From positions 15,934,001 through 15,998,000 of the forward strand of contig CM059621.1 in assembly GCA_030435675.1 (NCBI GenBank): 64,000 bases of DNA. Direction: 5' to 3'. Under the pieces are notes generated by a model. It worked only from the letters and a program-made list of their open reading frames with translations. It did not search any database and was not told the DNA's origin. Position 1 is the stretch's first letter, and each line of letters starts with the position of its first letter. Positions 54,551-64,000 of the stretch are shown here, piece after piece. The stretch is from Steinernema hermaphroditum. Its lineage: Eukaryota; Nematoda; Chromadorea; Rhabditida; Steinernematidae. Made by a program: the position numbers and the translations under genes.

Positions 54551-56877
54551 TCAGAGCCATTCTCAGTCCTAGAAAAGAGTCAAGGCTCTCGGCGAAACTT
54601 TGATGTTCAGTCCCATACGCAATACTTGATTCCAAAGTCCCGGTGTGCATGACTCTGGTCCGAACTCGAAAAAATTCGCCATACACCTCGAGTCTCGAAT
54701 TGAATTGCACTTTTTGAGAACTTAAAGTCGGTACATGCATGTGAGAAACAAGCATAAATGCGTGAATATTCATAAAAGATTAAGGTGCTTCCCATGTGAA
54801 TATTTCCATTTGTTCTAAGTTGACATACATAGACTCTTTTTCTAGATTGTCGATTTCGTGATGTATCTGTGGCTGTGCAAGTTTTGAGTTTTGCCTTTTG
54901 ACTTTTTGGCAAAACTCGACACAAAACTCGGCCTTGGATTTCTGGAGGCTTTCCGGGAGGCTTTGCCAAAGAACTTCTACCGTATTTCTATTATTCCACG
55001 TCACAAATGGCTTTACGTTTTCAGTTTTGACATTCAAGTTTTAAGCTGTACAGCTGTACTCGACTCTCGACAAATGGGCATGAGTAGCCTTGGTCCCACT
55101 TGGTAAAATTTTAGTCGGTTTTTCTAGTTAAAAAAACGCCGAGTTATCGATTCAAAAGGGCGACTCGAACTGGATTCGGTGACTCGTTGTTGTGCTAAAA
55201 AGATTTATTGCAGCTTTCTAGGGTTTGTGGACGTTTTTTGACTCGAATTCCAACCCTAATCAGTTTCCCATCGATTGTCGGCACTGCTTATACTCTGACT
55301 AGCGTATCCTTTGTTATCCATAATTAAAACAGCTGACTTGTCGTCGAATTCAAAAGAATCCGATACGAAAACATGTTTTCTTTCCCGTAGCTGATTAGCG
55401 GAATTACCTACCCAGGAAGTAACTTTTGAACAATTCACGCAAGCCAAGTCATTCTAAAAGCTGATTTCATAATCAGGCTCTTATCCTAAATTAAACCCAA
55501 TTTAGGTGAATGAACCCAGAAACCACAGATGCCGACCAGGGCTGTGCGAGAGTCGAGAGGCCAAAAACCCTTCGAGAGTCGGGACTGTACACAGCCCTGA
55601 CGTCGACTCGGGTTGATTGCACCTCTGTCAGAGACCCATTTAGACCATTAAGGAAAGAACATCAGAAAGCTCAATGGTCACTCTGGCTTTTTCTGTCATT
55701 TTAAATCTATATTCACAGAGTCCCGAATGGAGAAATGGTACCCTCACTGTGGTTGGAACAAGAAGAAACCGCATTCCACTCTCTGCTGGATCATCTCTTT
55801 GATTTATTTCCGATTGGAAAATCGTGTGAAAGAAACATAATCCGCGGAGATCTGGAAAAAATGAAAGCCTTTGTTTAGGATGGGGGCTGAACCCCATAAA
55901 ACATAAAGAACATCTTGTGTTACATTTAGAAATCCGGGTAGACATAAGACATTGATATGGATGTTAACGGCTCGACCACCTTCATGGAGAAAACATTTTC
56001 TTGCCTTTTTTGCGCGTGTTGTTCACAAATCTATGGATGAGCTAGTTCCACTTATGAACAGGCTATGGGCTTTCCCCTAGATCCACCTACCCTAGTAATT
56101 CAAGACCAATCGTGGCCACATTTATCATTGACCTTCACGAATCTCACAAAAGGAGGCATCTCAAGTGTGGATCGCGTTGGGATCAGGTGCAGTGGTATTA
56201 ACATCGCTGGCACATAAGCTCGTGTACCGTATCGTAGATCATTGAATCTCATTGAAAACAAACAGCGCTGTGACTTATATGAAGTGTTCGACTAGACATA
56301 GACATCTTGATCAGACTTCGATCCCCTCTTCCATGTTCAAAAGGAGATTCAAAACACACGTGACTCACTTCTTGAAATGTACAGATCAACGACCAAGTCA
56401 CACCCTGTCCGCTCTTCGACCACCAACCTAAAATAGACCAAATTTTCCAAGAAGCCACCTACCCCAAACCTCCTTCCAATTACCTCACTCCCCCTCTCCC
56501 TGCGTCATCCTGCGTCGAAAATACCCATTTCCCGAGTCCGCGATTTCAGAACTGCGCGCGTCAGCGGCGTCTTTAATTGTCCACCGCCGCGCATGCCTAT
56601 GACGAGGGCGGCCGCGGGAACTCGATAATCCGCGGCTTATAAGGAGCGACACTTCGCCGGCCGTTGTTTTGCCCGTTTTGTATCAACTCGACGCTCGATG
56701 GGATTTGCCGTCGTGCTGATGAAATATTCCTTTTCTTTGTGCTGAAGGCATTGGTCATGCGCCTTGGGTCCCGCCGCGATTGGTGAGTGTTTAGCTTTTG
56801 AGCGGGATGTTGTTTTGCGAACTATTTAGAAGGCTTTTTCGAAAGCAAATAGGGAAATGTTGCAACCATACGATGTA
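54551..56877. other. Gene desert segment
   Basis: No gene is supported apart from the possible piece at 55256-55447. Items: GACTCGAACT/GAGTC stretch at 55120-55260, shared with 33715; GAGAGTCGAGAGG.. near 55550; and a GC-rich island at 56515-56660 followed by a T/G-rich stretch. Confidence 0.45.
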
Positions 56878-57040
56878 CAGGGATGGCCCAAAAAGGGGGA
56901 TCTAGACAGGAGTCTAGCAGAACTCTAGAAAGCCATTCAGACCGGTCGGTTTTTGTCGTTTTCCGACCGGTCTTACGCTTGGATGCTCACGGAAATGACA
57001 TTCCAGACTTATGTCTAAATGCCCTCTTTTGAACACCCTG
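56878..57040 (+). mobile_element. MITE of 163 bp, ACCGGT family, good copy
   Basis: CAGGGATGGCCCAAAAAGGG..ATCTAGACAGGAGTCTAG and ATGTCTAAATGCCCTCTTTT..GAACACCCTG are its inverted ends. The centre is a palindrome, GACCGGTCGG..CCGACCGGTC. A TA flanks the left end (56876-56877). Confidence 0.8.
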
Positions 57041-57284
57041 TCTATTACGGTGATTCGACTCAATTTCGTCGGTGTTCCGATGCCACTTCTGTGCTGCGAC
57101 CCATAAAAGGTCTCACTTTTTTATTTACTCTGCTTCTCGAAACTTATTACTATTACGGTGGAGTTCCAAAATGTAAATTATTCAAAAAGATAAATGCAGG
57201 CCCGGACACTAACTTGACGGCAGCCTTGAACCTGCACTGACTGATTACAAATGAAACGACAATCATTTTCAAATAGTGAATTTG

Positions 57285-57495
57285 GACTCAAGTCACTTCA
57301 TGTTTAGTCGTCGTGTAACCAGGAACGCGAGGAAGAAGGTACAAACTAAACCCTCATAAGTATGATTTGTTGTACAACAACCTCTATATACGTGTAGTTT
57401 AGAATTTAACAAGGCCTTTTGAAATAATTCCCATACATTAATACACCAAGGATTTGAGTAAGAATCTGTACAATTTAACAAAAGTTCCTAGACTG
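57285..57495 (+). repeat. Dispersed repeat, copy 2 (copy 1 at 21830-21985)
   Basis: It has GGACTCAAGTCACTTCATGT..TTAGTCGTCG, CCAGGAACGCGAGGAAGAAG, TATGATTTGTTG and AATTTAACAAAAGTTCCTAG. An extra AATTTAACAAGGCC block, absent from copy 1, lies before the end. Confidence 0.65.
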
Positions 57496-59480
57496 TGCCG
57501 CAAGGCCTTTCACAGTTTCGTAATCTTTGTACTTGATATTCGCTCATTACTGGATGTCTTTTTACTCGATTCTCTGCCTGTGCCGGAACTTGTTATCCAT
57601 ATTTCCCAAAAACACCTTCTTTGAGAGACACCACAGATTTCAGAAGCACTCGAATTACTGAAAGCAACTAGAATCTAAAGAAGACCTTTAGCCGAAACAC
57701 GGTCTCAACCTTCAGAACAAGCCTTTTAATGTGAATGTTTCGGATCTCAACCCCAACCTCGAATTCATGCTAATCAGCATACATTCAACTACCCTATAAT
57801 CTTAGTATTTCGTCTTAGAGTCTTAACCTCTCCACCCATCACCACTGCCGATGATATACGATTTCCCGTCGATGCATAGTTTTGCCCTAAAAACACGTCG
57901 TGAAATCGGAGCCTCGTTGTCGCTCCGTGATCACAAGTATCATATTCTGTTCGAGGCGGGACCATAAATCATCGAACGAATAAATCACCTCTCGGCCGAT
58001 TAATAACAAAATCGTTTCGGACGTCACTTCCCAAATGCTTTCGGCCATAAATGCCAAATGCGCCTTCAGGCGTTTTTCGGATTTCCACGAAATCTGCTCA
58101 AGGTGCCATTTTTGCCACATTCTCCGCCGCCGCCGCCGAAAACGCGATCCCATAAACGTGCGCACCACTGCATGCGGCTCCATTTTCCGAAGGAGCGTCG
58201 AGACGTGGGGAATGTGTTTGTACTTCTTCGATGCCCATCATCACGATCTAGGCTAACCCTACAGATAGGGATCTCGATAGGGCCGACCCGGTTGCGAAGT
58301 GATGAGTCGGCACCTCAACCTACAGGTCGTTCTAGGAGATAGTTTTGCTCCTTCTCATTTAGAGCCTCGAAGAAGCTGTCATTCCCTACTGTTTCTCACT
58401 TCTTGATGCAGATTTTGGATGTAGAAAATATGGTTTTTTACTATAGCCACATCTAATTTCTTGCTTGCAAGCGGTAGACCAGCCATAAAACGCCTCGATG
58501 TTGTCTATAAGACGTGTCTGGAGACTGTCTGTCCACTCAGACAAAAGATCTTGACATTGAAAGCTTTGCAGACTTTTGCAGGATCGTATTTGTATTTGGA
58601 TAAGTATTTGGATCGCTATGTCCGATACAATATGGAAAATGTAATTTGATGCACTTATGAAATTGTTTCAAGCGGTAGACCAGCCATAAAACCCCTCACA
58701 AGCAGCAAATGTTGTCTATAAGACGTGTCTGGAGACCGTCTGTCCACTCAGAGAGGATTTTGGCATTGAAAGTTTTGCAGACTGTCTCAATTTTGGACGC
58801 CATTGAAAGGTGAGACCGGTCGTGATCACCTTGATATTACACTTTCTGGTAGACAGACAGTCTCATCCAGAAAACTGTTCTCATTAGGGATGATAGCAGA
58901 CTGGTCGATCCTCTAAAAATGAGCTAAGTTCAACAGCTTTTCGAATGACGATCAAATCAGACGACTGTCTATAATTTCTCAACTAGCTAAACCTTTTAAC
59001 ACTCGCTTAGATTTACTACCACCTTCGACGACCTCATTCGGCAACACGCCGTCCACTTGGGAGGCCGCGGGGCACTCGCGGCCTCTCGGCGTCAAATTCG
59101 ATTTCGCCCCGCGTACCTCCCAGCGCCGCCACTGCTGTTGCCTCCATAATTTCCTTATTATTAACAATTCCGACGAGAAAACAAATTTGTTTGCGAAAAG
59201 GCAGAAGAAATTCGTGTTTTCGCTGTCCACGCTGTCGTCGTCGTCGTTAGGCGGTGTGCCGTTGGAGGTATACGCTCTGGAAGTAGAACTAATGGATTTG
59301 TACGGATTTGTTTTTTGGTCACCTCCGTGCTCTTTTTATGGCTGTTCCTCGTGTAATTATTTGTCTAAAAAAGGACTCAAAAGGAATAGAAAAGGACAAA
59401 AATTGGAACAGTTGTGAAGTAGGTGATACCACGAAAAAGTAGTGCACACGTGATCCTATTTTCTAGCTTATACGGGTCCT
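57496..59480. other. Gene desert segment with a tandem duplication
   Basis: A block with CAAGCGGTAGACCAGCCATA, TGTTGTCTATAAGACGTGTC and TGGAGACCGTCTGTCCACTC occurs at 58467-58580 and again at 58669-58790. GC-rich islands lie at 58010-58200 (with CCGCCGCCGCCG, CACTGCATGCGGC) and 59020-59260. No gene with phased exons is supported. Confidence 0.5.
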
Positions 59481-59483
59481 AAA

Positions 59484-60900
59484 AAGGGCATTTTAGACTG
59501 AAGTCTGTGAATTTGTCATTCGCGGCGTCTCAAACGTCTCGTTTATTTGTATCAGTCGACATTTTTTGAGCAAGATACGATCGGACTGGCGCTAGCCCTA
59601 TGGTTCTGTCGACCGAGAAGAGAAGTCTGAGTAAATTCTGGACAGTCTGTTTTCTTAGAAAGTGCAGCAACAACGACGACAACAACAGTCTCTGTGGACT
59701 GGAGACTCTCAAAGTCCAAGGCCACCGGGTAGCCCAAAAGAGGGCATCTATGCAGAGGTCTAAGAAGTCATTTCCGTAAGCGTCTGTAGGCGTGAGACCG
59801 GTCAGACATGAAAACACCGAACGGTCCAGGATGATCACGGAAATGACAGTATCTCGACCGGTGTGGCGGGGAATCGTGTCGCTACTGTAGTCTTATTGCC
59901 GGTCTATTAGAGTGTTCCCTTCGAGACCATCTGTACAAAATGATTACGTAGAAGTGGGTACTCTGGATGGATGCTGTGGAGTTGCAGGCAGCACGACTCC
60001 CCAAAACACCGATCTGAGTTCGTAAATGACTTTATAGACTTCTGTCTGCAGTGGCCTTTTTGGGACACCCTGTATATAAAATGCCGTCTGCTTCGAATAA
60101 GAGATTGTTTTTCTGAAATTTTGTTCACTCTAACATGGCTTCAAAAAGTTCAATACAAGGAACAATTGATCCCTTCAGGTCCCCTACGACCTGTCTCACA
60201 TTTCAGCGCACTCGGAAATAACTTCATGGTGTGTAAGGTGCCTAAAAGTTCTGTCTAAAGTGCCCTGCTTGGGAAACCAACTGTAACTGTATTTTACATC
60301 CACTTTGAATGGTACCTACTTTCCCCCCGGCCCTCAAACCTAAAACTGTTCTAAAAGTAGCAGTGCTACTTTTACATCGATTGGAAAGGAAAGCTCTTGC
60401 AGATATAATGCAATCCATGCGCAAGGGCAAAAATGATACCCGTAATAACACTTCGAAATGGCACCCGTAATAACACTTCGCGTAGTGATTTTAGAAGACA
60501 AATGAAACTCATCAATTTTTTATGTTATGCAAGTGGAAGAGTTAGAGCTTTAAAGGCCACTCTAGACAGATGTCTGACAAACCATTCAGAAATTCAGGCC
60601 TCTGAGGCCGTTTCTGGTCATCGGTCATCGTTGACCTAATGATGTACACACCAACGCCTCTTTCTGTGAACCCTTCAGGGAACGACCGGTTGCAGCCATG
60701 GTAGCAAATCAAAATGAATACGTCTGAGACGGTTGTGTAGACATACGACCGTACATAAATGCCGTTAGGTATCTCAGTTTTGATCGGAGCATCGTCAACG
60801 GTTCCGTACATCGCCTAAAAGTACAGAAGGGCCCAAAAGGGCATCTAGACTGGAATGTCATTTCCAAGAGAATCCAAGCATGAGACCGGTCGGTTTCTTT
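59484..60900. repeat. Cluster of partial ACCGGT-family MITEs
   Basis: Partial copies: 59487-59520 (AAAAGGGCATTTTAGACTGA), a composite from 59722 (GTAGCCCAAAAGAGGGCATC) to about 60070 (GACTTCTGTCTGCAGTGGCC, GGGACACCCTG), 60240-60275, 60550-60640 (CTCTAGACAGATGTCTGAC) and 60810-60900 (AGGGCCCAAAAGGGCATCTA, TGAGACCGGTCGGTTTC). They appear nested or recombined. Confidence 0.65.
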
Positions 60901-62196
60901 CGGTCGAGCGCTAAAGCTCTCGTGAACACCTATGTACTGATCTTGCTGAAGTATTTCTATACTGTCTCTGTATCTCTAATCGCGTCAAAAAAAAACCAGA
61001 GGTCTCCTCAGAGTGTCTACGGCCCATCGAACCCTTCCTTTTTTACATTTGACTCCTGGCACACTTGGTCCCGATATACGTATTTGCCACCACGCCACTC
61101 AGCCCTCTCCGTGCCGATATTAACGCAATTTAACGTCCCAGAAGCAGGACTAACCCCGGCGGGCCACAAAGCAGAGACGGCGCCGTTTGTCGCCTCGATC
61201 GCTTTCGCGATTATAAATAAATAATCGCGGCACATATTCGTGACAAACAACGGCCTCCAATGTTTTCTTTTTTTTTTTGTTTTCCAATCGGCGCCGTTCA
61301 CACCTGCCGTTTCCCCACGTAGACGATAGAGACATCCAGACAGGGCTGATTTATCGTCTGTCGCGCTGGGAACCCCAGCGAGACGCTTCCGGTGCCGAGG
61401 GGCGAGGGGTGTTTACTGGGTGCCACCGGTTCTGAGGGTATGGTTGACTTATTCACAACGTTGTTTATATCGCGATGTCTCGCTCCTAAGCGGTCGGACT
61501 TTTTCGATGCAAGTATTTCGTCACTATTAGTCTCGCTTTGACATTGTAATGGTTTGAAAGTTGCGTGAAACTATGTAGAAGGCCTTGCAGACAACCTCTA
61601 CATTTGAACAAGTCTATCTCGTTGCGCAGAACTATCTGGGAACAACCATCGCCTTAGTATCTCGAGAACTTAACGAAACCAGTTCAAAATTTTGATCAAC
61701 TGTGATCGAAATCGAGAGGGCTTTTGCGAAATCAGGGAGTGGGTTTTCGACACGATTCACCTGTGTGCCATTTTTGTCTACCTCCGCCGGCGTCTCAAAT
61801 GGGAAGAGAATGTGTGCAAAATTCACTTTGTCAAACAGCACTGGATCCAGCGATAAATATGTCTAAAGTCGCGGCATATGAATGCAGATCGAAATCGGCT
61901 TTCAAGTTGTCTCAAATGTATAAATTTGAGGCAGTTTTGCATATGGACGTTTGTACATTCTCTCATTCCAGAAGAACTAAAGACTCGAGACAAGCTAATT
62001 TGTGCAATTCGACATATTCTGCTCTCTCGATAGTCGCATTCTGATGTTCCTATTCCTTGTTGGTGTGCGGCTTTATCCTTATACCGTATACTCAAATAAT
62101 ACCATCAGCAATTTCCAATTTTCCTTTCGGGCACTCCTACGCGTCGAAACAGCGCCTGAGGCCTTAATTTCGCTCCAAAAAGAGTGTCCTTTTCAG
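60901..62196. other. Upstream region or intron of the stomatin gene
   Basis: No exon with fitting phase was found. A GC-rich island lies at 61130-61440 (GCGGGCCACAAAGCAGAGAC, GGCGCCGTTTGTCGCC, ATAAATAAATAATCGCGGC). The first stomatin exon seen starts in mid codon, so an upstream ex must lie here or further left, and part of this stretch may be intron. Confidence 0.4.
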
Positions 62197-63455
62197 ACGG
62201 ACCGCTTGGATGCGCTGACGAGAAGCTGGACGCGATCGAACTGGCCCCGATGGAGTCGTCTTCCGGCGTCGAAGGCGCGCAGCAGTGGGCTTCTTCTTCA
62301 GGCGTGCAGGCCCGCGTCGCCCCGGTCTCTCAGGCGACCGCCCGGGTCCGCTCCGACCGCCCGGCGGCGTTCATCGTTGCACGTGAGTACATAGACATCC
62401 GCCTCCGGAGGAGACGTCTACCTGTCTGCTTCAGCGGGAGTGGAAACAGAGTTCGGCGTCTGTGGCTGGATCCTCACCGTCCTCTCCTATCTTCTGATCG
62501 CCGTCACGCTCCCGTTCTCCGCCTTCTTCTGCATCAAAGTCGTGCAGGAGTACGAGCGCGCTGTGATATTCCGACTGGGTCGACTGATGCCCGGCGGCGC
62601 CAAGGGACCAGGTGGGAGCAGACCGTAAATTCGAAGCCTAAGATCTGATTAGGAATTTTCTTCATTATTCCATGCATCGACTCGTACCGCAAAGTGGACC
62701 TTCGCGTTGTCTCTTTCGACGTGCCCCCTCAGGAGATCCTCTCGAAGGACTCGGTTACGGTAGCCGTCGACGCCGTCGTCTACTTCCGCATCTCCAACGC
62801 CACCATCTCGGTGACGAACGTCGAGGACGCGAGTCGGTCGACCAAGCTTCTGGCGCAGACGACACTCCGCAACATCCTCGGCACAAAGACCCTGGCCGAG
62901 ATGCTCTCCGACCGCGAAGCGATCTCCCTCCAGATGCAGTCCACCCTCGACGAAGCCACCGATCCCTGGGGCGTCAAAGTGGAGCGTGTCGAGGTGAAGG
63001 ACGTCCGACTGCCCGTGCAGCTCCAGAGAGCCATGGCGGCGGAAGCCGAGGCGGCTAGGGAGGCGCGCGCCAAGGTGATTGCCGCCGAGGGAGAACAGAA
63101 GGCGTCGAAGGCGCTCAGCCAGGCGGCCGCCGTCATCGCCGAGTCGCCGTCGGCCCTACAGCTCCGCTATCTGCAGACGCTCAATTCTATAAGGTACGTC
63201 TAGTAGGAAGTGTCTACATGTCTGGAAGATTGCTGCTGAAGTCTAGGCGACAAACTCTAACCACTTCAATGCATCCAGAATGCAAAAATGAAGATTTTGA
63301 GAGCACAGACAGTCTATACACACAGCAGACATTACCCCAGACACTAACAACATCATATGTCTGGTTTCAGTGCCGAGAAGAACTCGACAATCATCTTCCC
63401 GTTCCCGATCGAACTGCTGCACACGTTCATGGCGAAGACGTCCGCCTCCTCCTGA
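62197..63455 (+). CDS. Stomatin-like protein of the MEC-2/STO group (5' exon not found)
   Basis: Exons 62197-62382, 62435-62611, 62653-63193 and 63371-63455 encode about 329 residues without the start; the first exon opens in mid codon. The N-terminal part is variable ([20 protein letters not shown]). The core is a stomatin: a hairpin helix ([20 protein letters not shown], with the Pro known to matter in MEC-2, and C in FFCIKVV for palmitoylation), then [60 protein letters not shown] and the coiled [20 protein letters not shown]. The end ([21 protein letters not shown]) lacks the long MEC-2 C-terminal tail. Such proteins sit on the inner membrane face and tune ion channels. Confidence 0.93.
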
Positions 63456-63658
63456 CCGTCTCTCGTCTGTCTGCTGTCTCTGTCTACATATCGTCTCCCC
63501 TCTTCTTTCACACCGATTGTAAGACGTTGTTGTGAGCGCCGCCAACTGTATTCACCGATAGAACAAATAATAATTATTTATGGCACGGCTGGCGAGACTG
63601 TTCTGAGATCTGAAAACAGAATAATGATTGAAGCGGACGGAATATTCACATACTCGAT
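63456..63658. terminator. Converging 3' ends of the stomatin and a minus gene
   Basis: A short AT-rich spacer with AATAATAATTATTTATGG follows the stomatin stop. A candidate AATAAT lies near 63566. The minus gene stops at 63659. Confidence 0.35.
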
Positions 63659-64000
63659 TTAGCGGTGACTATTTCTAAACTTCTTCTGCGCTTCCTTCTT
63701 TTCGCTGTCCACGTCCGGTAGTATGATTTGATGAAACTGCGGGCGTGGCGGCTGGACGGTTATGGGCTCGCTGATATCCAGAGCACGCTCGAAATTGCCC
63801 AAGTAGGTGCGCTGGGCGGGGGTATCGCTATCTGGGGCGGCAACTGTTGAAGGTGCCATTGCCGCTCGAATTCTCTCTTCGGCGTCTCGTCTTCTCTGAT
63901 CTTCACGCTCTTCGTCCACCTTCTTGCGACGCGAAATCCGGATGCCGAATGCGTCAGCTGTATTTACAAATTGTGGAGGGCTTAACTCGCGTTCCGTCTG
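63659..64000 (-). CDS. C-terminal part of an unknown protein (runs off the right edge)
   Basis: The frame is open from the window edge for 113 codons to TAA at 63661-63659. It reads QTERELSPPQFVNTADAFGI, RISRRKKVDEEREDQRRRDA, EERIRAAMAPSTVAAPD.., TPAQRTYLGNFERALDISEP and QFHQIILPDVDSEKKEAQKK. A charged coiled-coil stretch and a proline-containing C-terminus suggest a larger protein, perhaps cytoskeletal or nuclear. The 5' part is outside the window. No family is recognised. Confidence 0.65.
   Translation of the reverse strand, partial: QTERELSPPQFVNTADAFGIRISRRKKVDEEREDQRRRDAEERIRAAMAPSTVAAPDSDTPAQRTYLGNFERALDISEPITVQPPRPQFHQIILPDVDSEKKEAQKKFRNSHR

Noticed and set aside
54525..55037. Overlapping open minus frames of 80-120 codons
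   Set aside because: Two frames are equally open, with no domain, start or splice support.

Overview
The window is nuclear DNA from a nematode. Genes are split by short introns (about 40-100 bases) with GT donors and TTTCAG-type acceptors. Several start codons sit just behind an acceptor-like TTTNCAG, as expected for spliced-leader trans-splicing. The gene content is also nematode: an SMZ-like two-PDZ protein, a sperm-type protein tyrosine phosphatase, a chemoreceptor fragment and a MEC-2/STO stomatin. The species cannot be named from the sequence. All exon models are mine, read from frame, splice sites and phase; none is backed by transcripts.

Layout. 1-9.9 kb: the first exon of a 7TM receptor leaving the left edge (-), a 50-residue membrane microprotein, a partial minus gene, a dead mariner (4.17-5.38 kb), a GC-rich minisatellite, a damaged membrane-protein locus (6.1-7.3 kb), a foldback-like repeat (7.4-8.0 kb), a stop-riddled pseudogene and the PDZ gene. 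9.9-24.7 kb: a gene desert with interspersed and inverted repeats, notably two inverted copies of a 0.55-kb repeat 6.2 kb apart. 24.7-43.5 kb: the gene-dense core, holding a four-TM protein, a secreted DUF148-like protein, a 411-residue basic protein, rpl-22 (-), two single-pass membrane proteins, a small coiled-coil protein (-), a cathepsin Z copy without its catalytic cysteine, three minus genes in a row (pfd-2, an SH2 protein and a basic/coiled-coil protein), an unknown acidic protein and the nine-exon tyrosine phosphatase. 43.5-62.2 kb: an 18.7-kb region with no confident gene, filled with MITEs, a TTAA element, a foldback element with 10-bp flanking repeats, a mariner fragment and several GC-rich islands. 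62.2-64 kb: the 3' exons of a stomatin and the end of a minus gene.

How the parts relate. The core mixes housekeeping genes (ribosomal protein eL22, prefoldin 2) with sperm-type genes (PTP, SMZ-like PDZ). pfd-2, SH2 and the 369-residue gene follow one another on the minus strand 220-310 bases apart, so an operon is possible. A genomic piece of the PTP gene has been copied in inverted orientation to just upstream of the gene at 40.2 kb. The deserts may hold long introns or distal control elements for the stomatin, whose 5' exons I could not find. I found no CRISPR, rRNA or convincing tRNA. The least familiar structures are the foldback elements built from arrays of short GC-rich units.
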